A DNA stretch of 64,000 bases from Bacteroidota bacterium (lineage in GTDB: Bacteria > Bacteroidota > Ignavibacteria > Ignavibacteriales > Melioribacteraceae): NCBI GenBank assembly GCA_023397505.1, contig JAEWUC010000008.1, positions 620,001-684,000 of the forward strand. The letters run 5' to 3'. Under the pieces are notes generated by a model, which was not told the DNA's origin, did not search any database, and saw only the letters and a program-made list of their open reading frames with translations. The position numbers were made by a program, and so were the translations under genes. Positions 1 through 9,929 of this stretch are shown here, in pieces; position 1 is the stretch's first letter; each line of letters opens with the position of its first letter.

Positions 1-67
1 GCGCTATTAAACCCGTAACGCTTAAAGCCATAACCGCAATAATGATTTTTATTTTACGTTCTTTCAT
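1..67 (-). CDS. N-terminus of a membrane protein (truncated by window edge)
   Basis: Reading the reverse strand from an ATG at 67 gives 22 codons before the window ends: a short basic start (MKERK) followed by a hydrophobic stretch. This fits a membrane anchor or an uncleaved signal. The start is divergent from the exported protein at 198, and the 130-bp gap carries phased direct repeats of the kind bound by OmpR/PhoB-type regulators. Many sensor histidine kinases of this phylum begin in this way, so a kinase is my best guess, but no domain is visible. Confidence 0.4.
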   Translation of the reverse strand, partial: MKERKIKIIIAVMALSVTGLIA

Positions 68-106
68 GTCTCAAAGTTAAGCTAAGCAAAAATAATTTTC
101 CCGGTT

Positions 107-144
107 TTAACATTTTTTAACATTTGTTAAGAATCAATTAACAT
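107..144. promoter_or_regulatory. Helically phased TTAACAT direct repeats
   Basis: TTAACAT occurs at 107-113, 117-123 and 138-144, with a degenerate copy (TTAAGAA) at 127-133. The spacing is 10, 10 and 11 bp, so all copies lie on one face of the helix. They sit in the intergenic region between the divergent ORFs starting at 67 (reverse) and 198 (forward). Phased direct repeats of 6-7 bp are typical of OmpR/PhoB-family binding sites; the identity of the regulator is inferred. Confidence 0.5.
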
Positions 145-197
145 TTTATGATTGTCCAAAGCGATAGTTTTAACAACCAAAACGGAGGAATGTTCGT

Positions 198-1061
198 ATG
201 AAAAACCAAAACAACAAAAAATTATTTGTGATTGCCGCACTCGTGTTGTTCGGCCTTTTTAGTTTATCGCTTTTTGCTCAGGAAAAGAAGGATGAACTTG
301 ATGCCAGATTGAAAGAAATTAAAGGCACTGTAGAAAAAATAATTATTAAAGTTGACGGAAAGGAAATTATATTCGAAGGAAAAGACGCTGAAAAAATCGG
401 GGAATCGATAAAGGTTTCCGGTAAAATCCATAGAATGCGCTGGCTTTCGCACATCGATGAAGATTTCGATCTCGCTCATGGGAATGCAATGATGTACAAA
501 TTCCATGGTGATGATTTTGATTGGAAGCACAAGGAAGGCGGTGATAAAAAAATCGAAATAAAAATAGAAGATGGAAAAAAGAAGGTAACGGTAACAACAA
601 CAAAAGACGGTGAAGAAGAAACTAAAACATACGAAGGCGAAGAAGCTGAAAAATTTATTAAAGAACATGAAAAGAACGGCGATGTCTTTATTCTTCATTC
701 GGACGAAGGAAATTTTGAATGGAGCGGTAAAGATGGTGAGCAAAAGAAGGTTGAAGTGAAAATTGAAGACGGCAAAAAGAAAGTTACAGTTACTACAATG
801 AAAGACGGCAAGGAAGAAACAAAAACTTATGAAGGCGAAGAAGCCGACAAATTTCTTTCTGAAAATGAGCACGGTAAAAGTGCTAAAATAATTTCTCATG
901 GTGAAGAAGGCGGCGACTTTATGTTTTTCAATAAAAGGATAAACCATAACTGTTGTTGTTGCTGCGGAAAAATGGATCATTCAATGAAAATGCCTAAACA
1001 TGTAAAAGAAATAATCATTGAGAAGAAAGAAAAGAAAACCGAAAAAGAAGAAGTCAAATAA
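198..1061 (+). CDS. Exported acidic repeat protein with a Cys5 cluster, unknown function
   Basis: I do not recognise the family. The 287-aa product has a signal peptide (residues 1-28, ending near FAQE). Its mature part is rich in Lys and Glu. Residues 117-155 and 183-221 are an internal duplication sharing the KKKVTVTT and KTYEGEEA blocks. Near the C-terminus there are five consecutive cysteines (252-256) followed by a His/Met-containing stretch (MDHSMKMPKH), which would suit metal binding. A GGAGG ribosome binding site lies at 184-188. It is transcribed alone and ends in a hairpin. The promoter region carries TTAACAT repeats, so regulation by a two-component system, perhaps for envelope or metal stress, is plausible but inferred. 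Confidence 0.7.
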   Translation: MKNQNNKKLFVIAALVLFGLFSLSLFAQEKKDELDARLKEIKGTVEKIIIKVDGKEIIFEGKDAEKIGESIKVSGKIHRMRWLSHIDEDFDLAHGNAMMYKFHGDDFDWKHKEGGDKKIEIKIEDGKKKVTVTTTKDGEEETKTYEGEEAEKFIKEHEKNGDVFILHSDEGNFEWSGKDGEQKKVEVKIEDGKKKVTVTTMKDGKEETKTYEGEEADKFLSENEHGKSAKIISHGEEGGDFMFFNKRINHNCCCCCGKMDHSMKMPKHVKEIIIEKKEKKTEKEEVK

Positions 1062-1075
1062 AATTAATTTTATGC

Positions 1076-1096
1076 GGGCGGAAGTAATTTCCGCCC
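1076..1096 (+). terminator. Hairpin after the acidic exported protein
   Basis: GGGCGGAA (1076-1083) pairs with TTCCGCCC (1089-1096) around a 5-nt loop, 15 bp after the stop codon. There is no clean T-run, so it may be an RNA-stabilising hairpin as much as an intrinsic terminator. Confidence 0.5.
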
Positions 1097-1195
1097 AATA
1101 CCAAATAGGGAATTGATGTCCGCGTAACTTTTTTGTTTCTAATTTTGCAGCAGTTTATTAACTTGCCTCCCGAACAACACATAGAAGAGAACAAA

Positions 1196-2707
1196 ATGAA
1201 ATTAAAACTTCCACCGTCGACTCAAAACTGGATTTCATTGATAGGCGCTACAATTGCGCTAATAGCTTTTTTTATGATTGTATTTCTATCTGTTGTATCA
1301 ATCATTTTTGAAAGCAATAATTCGTACCTCGGTATTGTTATATATATGGCGCTGCCAGCGGTTATTGTGCTCGGACTTTTGTTAATCCCTCTCGGTATGT
1401 ATTTAAAAATCAAAAAAGAAAAGAAGTTGAGCGAAGAAGAAAAGAAGGGCTGGCCGATTCTTAATCTAAATGAAGTGCGGCAGAGAAACGCATTCATGAT
1501 TTTTTTTGTTGGGACTTCAATTTTCTTATTGGCTTCGGCAATTGGAAGTTACGAAGCTTTTCATTTTACGGAATCAGTTGAGTTTTGCGGACAAATTTGT
1601 CACGAGGTGATGAAGCCGGAATTTGTTGCGTACCAAAACTCGCCGCATGCCCGTGTTGCGTGTGTTGCGTGCCATGTTGGAACGGGAGCCGGTTGGTATG
1701 TCCGCTCAAAGCTTTCAGGTTTGTATCAAGTTTATGCTGTTACTCTCGGAACAGTTCCTCGACCAATTGAAACGCCGATAGCAAATTTGCGCCCTGCCCG
1801 CGAAACTTGCGAGGAATGCCATTGGCCTCAAAAATTTTATTCTCGTAAACTTGTAATGCAAAAACATTATTTAAGCGATGAGAAAAATTCGGAATGGGAT
1901 ATTTCGTTAACTATGAAAATCGGTTCGTCGTTAAGCGCGCTCGGTTTGGAAGAAGGAATTCACTGGCATATTAATCCAGATATCAAAATTGAATATAAAT
2001 CGACTGACAAAAAACGCGAAGAAATTCCGTGGGTTCGTTACACAAATTTAAAAACCGGCGAAGTTTTTATTTATGAAGACAACGATAAAAAACTTGATAA
2101 GAAAGAATTAAACAGTTTGGAAACACGGACAATGGATTGCATGGACTGCCACAACCGCCCTTCGCACAATTACAGGCCGCCGGCATTTTTTATAAACGAT
2201 GCAATTACAGCCGGAAAAATTCCGCGCGAACTTCCGCAAATCAAATTTGCCGCTCTCGAAGTTTTAGCGAAAGAATATCCTACCACTGAAAACGCCATGA
2301 GCGAGATCGATAAACAAATTAATAATTTCTATAAAGATAACTATCCGGATTATTATAGCAACAAAAGGGAATTGATTACGCAAGCGGTTAACGGAATTAA
2401 AAGTGAGTTCAACAAAAATATTTTCCCGGAAATGAAAGTTCGCTGGAATGTATATCCGAATAATATCGGTCATTTAGAATTCACAGGCTGTTTCCGTTGC
2501 CATAACGATAAACATAAAACTTCCGCCGGAAAAGTAATTTCCAAGGATTGCAACTTGTGCCATTATATAAATGCGCAGGGCCCACCGGATAATTTGGAAG
2601 TTGCGGCTGTTAATACTTATTTACCATTCAAGCACCCGGGTAACGATGTTGGCGACGAATGGAAAGAAATGCTTTGTGTTGAATGCCATACAGGGTTGAA
2701 TCCGTAG
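1196..2707 (+). CDS. Multihaem cytochrome c, NapC/NirT type, membrane-anchored
   Basis: The start is set at the ATG at 1196, which has a purine-rich AGAAGAGA upstream; an in-frame TTG at 1133 would only add a non-conserved leader. The 503-aa product has three hydrophobic segments (about 13-38, 45-70 and 99-118) and then a periplasmic domain. That domain has six CXXCH haem motifs at 156-160, 205-209, 315-319, 432-436, 452-456 and 494-498, plus one CX3CH motif (CGQICH, 131-136). Family members pass electrons from the quinol pool to periplasmic reductases or outer multihaem proteins. No reductase gene is adjacent, so the partner is unknown. Seven sites is more than the four of classical NapC. 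Confidence 0.8.
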   Translation: MKLKLPPSTQNWISLIGATIALIAFFMIVFLSVVSIIFESNNSYLGIVIYMALPAVIVLGLLLIPLGMYLKIKKEKKLSEEEKKGWPILNLNEVRQRNAFMIFFVGTSIFLLASAIGSYEAFHFTESVEFCGQICHEVMKPEFVAYQNSPHARVACVACHVGTGAGWYVRSKLSGLYQVYAVTLGTVPRPIETPIANLRPARETCEECHWPQKFYSRKLVMQKHYLSDEKNSEWDISLTMKIGSSLSALGLEEGIHWHINPDIKIEYKSTDKKREEIPWVRYTNLKTGEVFIYEDNDKKLDKKELNSLETRTMDCMDCHNRPSHNYRPPAFFINDAITAGKIPRELPQIKFAALEVLAKEYPTTENAMSEIDKQINNFYKDNYPDYYSNKRELITQAVNGIKSEFNKNIFPEMKVRWNVYPNNIGHLEFTGCFRCHNDKHKTSAGKVISKDCNLCHYINAQGPPDNLEVAAVNTYLPFKHPGNDVGDEWKEMLCVECHTGLNP

Positions 2708-2715
2708 AATTATTA

Positions 2716-2754
2716 AATATTCTTGCGGTTCTAATTTAAGGTCGCAAGAATATT
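2716..2754 (+). terminator. Strong hairpin after the cytochrome gene
   Basis: AATATTCTTGCG (2716-2727) pairs perfectly with CGCAAGAATATT (2743-2754), starting 9 bp after the stop codon. The following TTCAGTTT is only weakly T-rich. Confidence 0.55.
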
Positions 2755-2823
2755 CAGTTTCAAATCGAATAACTCTTAATTCTTTCATATATTTCCCACT
2801 ACATTACTATTCATCTATAAAAA

Positions 2824-3585
2824 ATGATTGAAATAAAAAATCTTCATAAAAATTTTGGAACGAATGCAGTCCTTCGCGGGGTGAGTTTAGATATTCCCGA
2901 AGGCGAGTCGCTGGCAATTATAGGACGCAGCGGCTGCGGTAAAAGCGTTTTACTTAAACATATTGTGGGATTATTAAATCCCGACGAGGGTGAAGTTAAA
3001 ATTGAAGGACAATCGCTTAACGAGGTAAATCTTAAACAGCTTTATTTGATTAGAAGAAAATTCGGTTTCTTATTTCAAGGCGCCGCACTTTTTGATTCAA
3101 TGACTGTGTTCGAAAATGTCAGTCTTCCTCTTCTTGAAAATAATTTGATTGATTCAAAAAGCGAGATAGAAAAGATTGTTTCGGAAAAATTAGAACTCGT
3201 CGGCTTGCCGAATATTCAAAACCTAAAACCGGCTGAACTTTCCGGCGGAATGAAAAAGCGTGTCGGGCTTGCGCGCGCGCTTGTAACAAATCCTAAATAT
3301 GTTTTGTACGATGAGCCGACAACCGGTCTCGATCCGATAATGTCGGATTCGATTGACGATCTTATCAAAGATTTGAATAACAAGATTCATGTTACTTCTA
3401 TTATTGTTACACATGATATGTTCAGCGTTAAAAACTGTGCTGAAAAAATAGCGATGATGCACGAGGGAAAGATTTATTTTACCGGTACACCGCAAGAGTT
3501 ACTTGAAAGCGATGATGCTGTGATCCAAAATTTTATTAAACGTACCGGTTTTGAAAAAACGGGAATGCATCTTGAGCAAATCTAA
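2824..3585 (+). CDS. ABC transporter ATPase, MlaF-like
   Basis: This 253-aa ATP-binding subunit has a Walker A (GRSGCGKS, 34-41), signature (LSGGMKKR, 139-146) and Walker B (YVLYDEP, 159-165). The signature with Met-Lys-Lys is typical of the MlaF/Ttg2A family, which powers retrograde or anterograde phospholipid traffic between inner and outer membrane with the MlaE permease and the MlaD MCE protein. Neither partner is adjacent here, which is unusual because mlaE normally precedes mlaF. The gene overlaps the likely radA start by 14 bp, so the two are probably co-transcribed and translationally coupled. Confidence 0.85.
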   Translation: MIEIKNLHKNFGTNAVLRGVSLDIPEGESLAIIGRSGCGKSVLLKHIVGLLNPDEGEVKIEGQSLNEVNLKQLYLIRRKFGFLFQGAALFDSMTVFENVSLPLLENNLIDSKSEIEKIVSEKLELVGLPNIQNLKPAELSGGMKKRVGLARALVTNPKYVLYDEPTTGLDPIMSDSIDDLIKDLNNKIHVTSIIVTHDMFSVKNCAEKIAMMHEGKIYFTGTPQELLESDDAVIQNFIKRTGFEKTGMHLEQI

Positions 3586-4924
3586 AATAAAATATGTTTG
3601 TTCAAACTGCGGTTATGAATCATTGCGATGGATTGGTAAATGTCCTGCATGCGATAGTTGGAATACTTTTACCGAAGAATTTGTTGAGGTTAAAAAATCC
3701 GGGCATGTGAATAAATCTTTGACCGGCACAATTGCAAAACTTGATTCAATTGTTCATGAAAATGAAACTAGAATTCTTACAAACATAGAAGAATTCGACC
3801 GCGTTCTTGGCGGGGGATTAATGCCCGGCTCGATTGTATTAGTCGGCGGAGACCCAGGCATTGGTAAATCAACTCTTGTAATGCAAGCGGCAGCAAAACT
3901 CGAACGGAAAGTTTTATATGTAACAGGCGAAGAATCTGTTAACCAAATAAATCTCCGTGCTAAAAGATTAAAAGTTGCATCGCAAAACGTACTTGCAATG
4001 ACTGAGACCGATCTCGAAATAATTCTAAACGCCATCGAAAAAGAAAAACCCGAAGTTGTTATTGTAGATTCTATACAAACAACATATAAACCAGATCTCG
4101 AAAACACGCCCGGTACAATAACACAAATCCGGGAGTGCACTTCCGAATTGATGCAACTCGCAAAAAAAAGTCATTGCGCAATTATTATAATTGGTCATAT
4201 CACAAAAGAAGGGATGATAGCCGGGCCGAAAATTCTTGAACACATTGTTGATACTGTTTTACAGTTTGAGGGCGAGAGAAGTCATTCTTATAGAATTTTA
4301 CGCGCGCAAAAAAACCGTTTCGGCAGTACAAACGAAATAGGTATTTTCGAAATGTTCGACGACGGTTTGCACGAAGTAAAAAATCCAAGCGAGATATTTT
4401 TAAGCGAACGCGAAAAAGAAATTACCGGCTCGGTAGTTACAGCAAGCATCGAAGGCACACGTCCGATTTTGCTGGAAGTACAAGCGCTTGCAACTCCATC
4501 GGCTTTCGGAAATCCCCAACGAGTAGCAACGGGATTCGATTATAGGAGATTATCGATATTATTGGCCGTTCTGGAAAAACGTGCGGGTTTAAAATTATCG
4601 ACACAAAATGTTTTTTTGAATATTGCAGGCGGAATCCGAATTGATGAACCGGCGGTTGATCTTGCGGTTTGCTGCGCGATTGCATCGAACTTCACAAATA
4701 AATTTGCAAAGAATGATACTGTTGTAATCGGGGAAGTTGGACTTGGCGGTGAGGTGCGCAGCGTGAGCAATATCGAAAAAAGAATTCAAGAAGCATCTAA
4801 GCTTGGTTTCAAAAAGATTATTGTTCCTTCTAATAATATGAAATCTTTGAAATCAAAAAATAATATTGAATTAATTCCGGTTGAAAATATTATTACAACA
4901 ATTCAAAAGGTCCTTGGCGGGTAG
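3572..4924 (+). CDS. radA: DNA repair protein RadA
   Basis: The product is a RecA-like branch migration factor that processes recombination intermediates. I place the start at TTG 3572, preceded by GGGA, because the protein then begins SKSKIKYVCSNCGYES, like other RadA proteins, and is 450 aa. Upstream in-frame TTG 3551 is less likely. Domains in order: a C4 zinc finger (Cys10, 13, 24, 27), the ATPase core with Walker A GDPGIGKST (93-101), the RadA-specific KNRFG motif in the middle, and a Lon-protease-like C-terminal domain. It overlaps the end of the upstream ABC ATPase gene. Confidence 0.93.
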   Translation: MSKSKIKYVCSNCGYESLRWIGKCPACDSWNTFTEEFVEVKKSGHVNKSLTGTIAKLDSIVHENETRILTNIEEFDRVLGGGLMPGSIVLVGGDPGIGKSTLVMQAAAKLERKVLYVTGEESVNQINLRAKRLKVASQNVLAMTETDLEIILNAIEKEKPEVVIVDSIQTTYKPDLENTPGTITQIRECTSELMQLAKKSHCAIIIIGHITKEGMIAGPKILEHIVDTVLQFEGERSHSYRILRAQKNRFGSTNEIGIFEMFDDGLHEVKNPSEIFLSEREKEITGSVVTASIEGTRPILLEVQALATPSAFGNPQRVATGFDYRRLSILLAVLEKRAGLKLSTQNVFLNIAGGIRIDEPAVDLAVCCAIASNFTNKFAKNDTVVIGEVGLGGEVRSVSNIEKRIQEASKLGFKKIIVPSNNMKSLKSKNNIELIPVENIITTIQKVLGG

Positions 4925-4963
4925 TATTGCCCAAGATAATTCGCAAAAATCAAATAGGATTTT

Positions 4964-5836
4964 ATGAGAGAAAAAATCTCCATTGTACTTCGAATTGTTT
5001 TAGGATTTACTTTTATTCTTTCCGCGTATTCAAAATTAATCGCACCGGGAATTGTGGAGATCATAATCGTCGATCACGGGCTTGTATCTTCACGAGAAAT
5101 TGCCGCCGTTTTAGTAAGAATCTTAATAGGACTGGAATTTGCATTGGGATTACTATTTTTCCAAAAAAATTATTTAAAAAAAATAATCCTTCCGGCAGCG
5201 TTGATTTTCCTTGGAGGATTTACAGTTTACTTAATTTACTCCGGATTTATTCTAGGGGATGATCAAAACTGCGGATGCTTTGGGACGATGATTGAAATGT
5301 CGCCTTTTGAATCAATAATCAAAAATATTCTTTTAATTGCAGCAGTAATATTTAGTTATAAGATAACTCATTCTGACGGTAAAAAAATTCTACCCCCGTC
5401 TGTTTTAGTATTACTTCCGGTTGTTTTTGTATTTGTTTATTCGCCAATAAAATCTGCGAATGATTTTAAATTTTCGGAATACACAAATTTTTTAGACGGC
5501 GGCAGAACAGATCTTTCTGAAGGTGACAAACTAATTGCAATTTATAATACGGAATGCGAGCATTGCCAAGAAGAAGCAACAAAGATTAGTGACCTGTATA
5601 AAAGTAGTAAAGAATACCCTGAATTTTATGCACTGTTTTTTTCCGAAGGAGAAATCTCCGTTGATTCTTTTAAAACACTAACCGGCTTTAATTTCCCGTA
5701 TAACGAGATTAATGCTCAAAAATTTTTTGAATTAATCGGTTCTGAACCCCCAAGAATATACTGGATAGAAAACGGGGATGTTAAAGAAATTTGGGATGAA
5801 GATTTTTCATCAAAAATCGAGCTGAATTTTAAATAA
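4964..5836 (+). CDS. MauE/DoxX-like membrane protein fused to a thioredoxin-like domain
   Basis: The 290-aa product begins with four hydrophobic segments (about 7-30, 45-66, 74-97, 119-133). A CGCFG motif (103-107) sits between the third and fourth, as in MauE-type membrane redox proteins. A further transmembrane segment (about 145-160) leads to a domain with a CEHC motif (198-201), a thioredoxin-like active site. Family knowledge suggests transfer of reducing or oxidising equivalents across the inner membrane, comparable to a natural VKOR/MauE-Trx fusion. It lies 39 bp after radA in the same direction. The exact substrate is not evident. Confidence 0.75.
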   Translation: MREKISIVLRIVLGFTFILSAYSKLIAPGIVEIIIVDHGLVSSREIAAVLVRILIGLEFALGLLFFQKNYLKKIILPAALIFLGGFTVYLIYSGFILGDDQNCGCFGTMIEMSPFESIIKNILLIAAVIFSYKITHSDGKKILPPSVLVLLPVVFVFVYSPIKSANDFKFSEYTNFLDGGRTDLSEGDKLIAIYNTECEHCQEEATKISDLYKSSKEYPEFYALFFSEGEISVDSFKTLTGFNFPYNEINAQKFFELIGSEPPRIYWIENGDVKEIWDEDFSSKIELNFK

Positions 5837-5861
5837 AGGGCCGCCTTTAAAGCGACCCTTT
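5835..5861. terminator. Hairpin between convergent genes
   Basis: AAAGGG (5835-5840) pairs with CCCTTT (5856-5861), with an inner GC pair block. It is A-rich on one side and T-rich on the other, and lies between the convergent genes ending at 5836 and 5867, so it can serve both. Confidence 0.6.
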
Positions 5862-5866
5862 AAAAA

Positions 5867-6604
5867 TTATTGTTGAGCTTTTTTAAGGGCTATTTCGGCA
5901 ATTTCAGGCGAAATTAAAATTCTACCGCATGATTCGCAGGAAAAAATTCTCTTGCTTTGTTTAATCTCAATCTGCCTTTGCGGCGGCACAACATTATGGC
6001 AGCCTGTGCATGCCGAGCGGTTGATTGAAACTACTGCTTTTCCACCGAGCGCCTTTCTAATTCGCATATAAGTTGCATAATCCGGTTTCTTAACTTTTGC
6101 TGCAATCTTATCGCGCTTATCTCTCAGCTTTACTTCTTCGCGCTCATTTGCTTTTACAATTTGTTTTAACTCGGCTTCTTTTTCTTTCAACTCTGCTGAT
6201 AACGATTCAACGTGCGGTTCAACTTCTTCAATTTCTTTTTTCAATTTTTGAACAAGATCTTCCAAAGCTTGGCTCTCATTTTCAAGCTTTGTTATGTTTT
6301 CTTCCGTATGATCTATCTCTTTTGTAAGAGCGTCATATTCTTTATTGTTCCGCACTTGATACAATTGCGATTTAAATTTCTTCAAATTGGCTTGAAGCCG
6401 CTCCACTTCTTCATCATTTTGTTTCCGTCTTTCAATCGAACTCCCTTTTTCTTCCTGCTTAGTTCCAATTTGTCCTTGAAGATTTCCGATCTGTGAATTT
6501 AATTCGTTCACAGCAGCAGGAAGATCGCCGCGCAATTCCTCAAGTTCGTCAAGCTGATTATCAATCAGCTGTAATTCATAAAGTGCCGCTAACCTATCGA
6601 TCAA
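5867..6604 (-). CDS. C4-type zinc ribbon coiled-coil protein (COG1579)
   Basis: This 245-aa protein is almost entirely heptad-rich coiled coil from residue 1 to about 165. It is followed by a C-terminal zinc ribbon with Cys199/Cys202 and Cys223/Cys226. The architecture matches the COG1579/DUF164 family (such as Chlamydia CT398), thought to bind nucleic acid or act as a scaffold. It lies upstream of no other reverse gene before the radA convergence and is 20 bp downstream of the Nif3-like gene in the same direction. That pairing of COG1579 with a Nif3-like gene is common in bacteria, supporting an operon. Confidence 0.85.
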   Translation of the reverse strand: MIDRLAALYELQLIDNQLDELEELRGDLPAAVNELNSQIGNLQGQIGTKQEEKGSSIERRKQNDEEVERLQANLKKFKSQLYQVRNNKEYDALTKEIDHTEENITKLENESQALEDLVQKLKKEIEEVEPHVESLSAELKEKEAELKQIVKANEREEVKLRDKRDKIAAKVKKPDYATYMRIRKALGGKAVVSINRSACTGCHNVVPPQRQIEIKQSKRIFSCESCGRILISPEIAEIALKKAQQ

Positions 6605-6624
6605 TTTGTATTACTCCTTAATGT

Positions 6625-7731
6625 TTATAAAACTTTTACCGGGTTTGTTGTCCCCGAATATTTAAAAACTTTTATTCTATCTTTTTTAGGAATTTGTTTT
6701 TCGATTTTTGATTTAACTACGTTTAATACGGGAATTTCAGTTTCGTAATGCCCGGCATCTATTAGAAGAATTTTTTTATAAGCATCCTGAAATGAGTGAT
6801 ATTTTATATCGGCGGTAATAAATGCATCGGCTCCGGTGTTAATAGCTTTATTCAACAAATCAATTCCAGACCCGCCGCAAACAGCTACTTTCTTAATTTT
6901 ATTTTTTTTACCGTTCGTATATCGAAGCAAGTTAGTTTTTAAATACTTCCGGGTACGATCTAAAAACTCATTCTCGCTTAATGCTTTTTCCAACTCGCCA
7001 ACAGCACCTGCGCCGTAATTCACATTTTCATTTTTTAACGGGTAAATATCGTATGCCGGTTCTTCATAAGGATGAGAAGATTTTATTGCTGAAATTACTT
7101 TTCTCAAATTCCAGGAATCTACAATAAACTCCAATCTGGTTTCATCAACTTTCTCAAAATTTAGTTTTTTACCGACTAGGGGATTTGATTTCTCCGAACC
7201 GAAGAAAGTACCGACGCCGTCGTTAGAGAAACTGCATTTTGTGTACTCGCCTATAATTCCACTGCCGGCAGAAAAAACTGCTTCTGCTACCTTATCCAAA
7301 ATATTTTTAGGAATAAAAACGGCAATTTTGAGCAGGGTATTTTCTGCGGGTTCCAAAAATCTTATATTCTTTAATTTCAAAACTTTTGCAAGTTCAAACG
7401 AAACTCCGTCTTTCGTAAAATCCAAATTTGTATGGGCAGAATAAACGGTTATATCTTTTTTAATTATTGTTTCGAGTAGTTTTGCTTGGGAATCGTTTTG
7501 AGTATCTAATTTTTTGATAGGATTAAAAATCAATGGATGGTGTGTGAAGATGAAATTACATTTTTTTTTCAGCGCTTCGCTGAGGGCTTCTTGATTAAGC
7601 TCAAGGCAGAGCATTATATTTTTAAGTCTCTTCCTCCTTGAGCCGATCTGAAGCCCGACGTTGTCCCTGTCCCACGAGACTCCGGGCGGTGCCCAATCTT
7701 CTAAATATTTTGTCAATTCTCCAATCGTCAT
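6625..7731 (-). CDS. Nif3-like dinuclear metal centre protein (YqfO/YbgI type)
   Basis: I choose the ATG at 7731 (MTIGELTKYLEDWAPP...), matching the usual family start, rather than an ATG 21 bp upstream. The 368-aa length corresponds to the long YqfO-type form with an inserted central domain between the two Nif3 halves. Metal-binding signatures are visible: HHPLIF near residue 64 and the SAHTNLD segment near 97, with a late DAGHYETE. The family is annotated as GTP cyclohydrolase I type 2-like, but the cellular role is unsettled. The likely ribosome binding site (GAGGTG) falls inside a terminator-like hairpin. Confidence 0.87.
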   Translation of the reverse strand: MTIGELTKYLEDWAPPGVSWDRDNVGLQIGSRRKRLKNIMLCLELNQEALSEALKKKCNFIFTHHPLIFNPIKKLDTQNDSQAKLLETIIKKDITVYSAHTNLDFTKDGVSFELAKVLKLKNIRFLEPAENTLLKIAVFIPKNILDKVAEAVFSAGSGIIGEYTKCSFSNDGVGTFFGSEKSNPLVGKKLNFEKVDETRLEFIVDSWNLRKVISAIKSSHPYEEPAYDIYPLKNENVNYGAGAVGELEKALSENEFLDRTRKYLKTNLLRYTNGKKNKIKKVAVCGGSGIDLLNKAINTGADAFITADIKYHSFQDAYKKILLIDAGHYETEIPVLNVVKSKIEKQIPKKDRIKVFKYSGTTNPVKVL

Positions 7732-7735
7732 ATAT

Positions 7736-7770
7736 AAAAAAATGCACCTCAAAAAAAATTGAAGTGCATT
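7736..7770 (-). terminator. Intrinsic terminator downstream of ispG, overlapping the Nif3 leader
   Basis: On the reverse strand the arms 7770-7759 and 7752-7741 pair over 12 bp with one G-U pair. The loop is six U, and the hairpin is followed by a run of seven T (7742-7736). It lies 150 bp after ispG. Its second arm contains the GAGGTG (7750-7745) that would serve the Nif3-like gene starting at 7731. Confidence 0.7.
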
Positions 7771-7922
7771 TAACCCATCTAAAAATTTGTATTAGAGGTC
7801 TCTGTTATTTTCTTTCTTATGCGATAACTTGAATATGTGTCCATAAATCTGGTCAAAATATATAACAACGCCGTATCAACTTCAAGGTCGGTATCAATAT
7901 TCTTCGTTTATATCTAAAAATT

Positions 7923-9896
<1,974 letters not shown>

Positions 9897-9929
9897 AAAA
9901 TACTAAACAAATAGATTGGGTATGAAGTT

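Noticed and set aside
264..980. Long reverse frame (238 codons) opposite the acidic exported protein
   Set aside because: It is the Phe-rich mirror of a Lys/Glu-rich gene with a proper signal peptide and GGAGG on the forward strand.
4927..5262. Open frame of 111 codons overlapping the MauE-thioredoxin gene
   Set aside because: It is out of frame with a clearly real gene, and its translation is Arg/Asn/Ser-rich without any domain.
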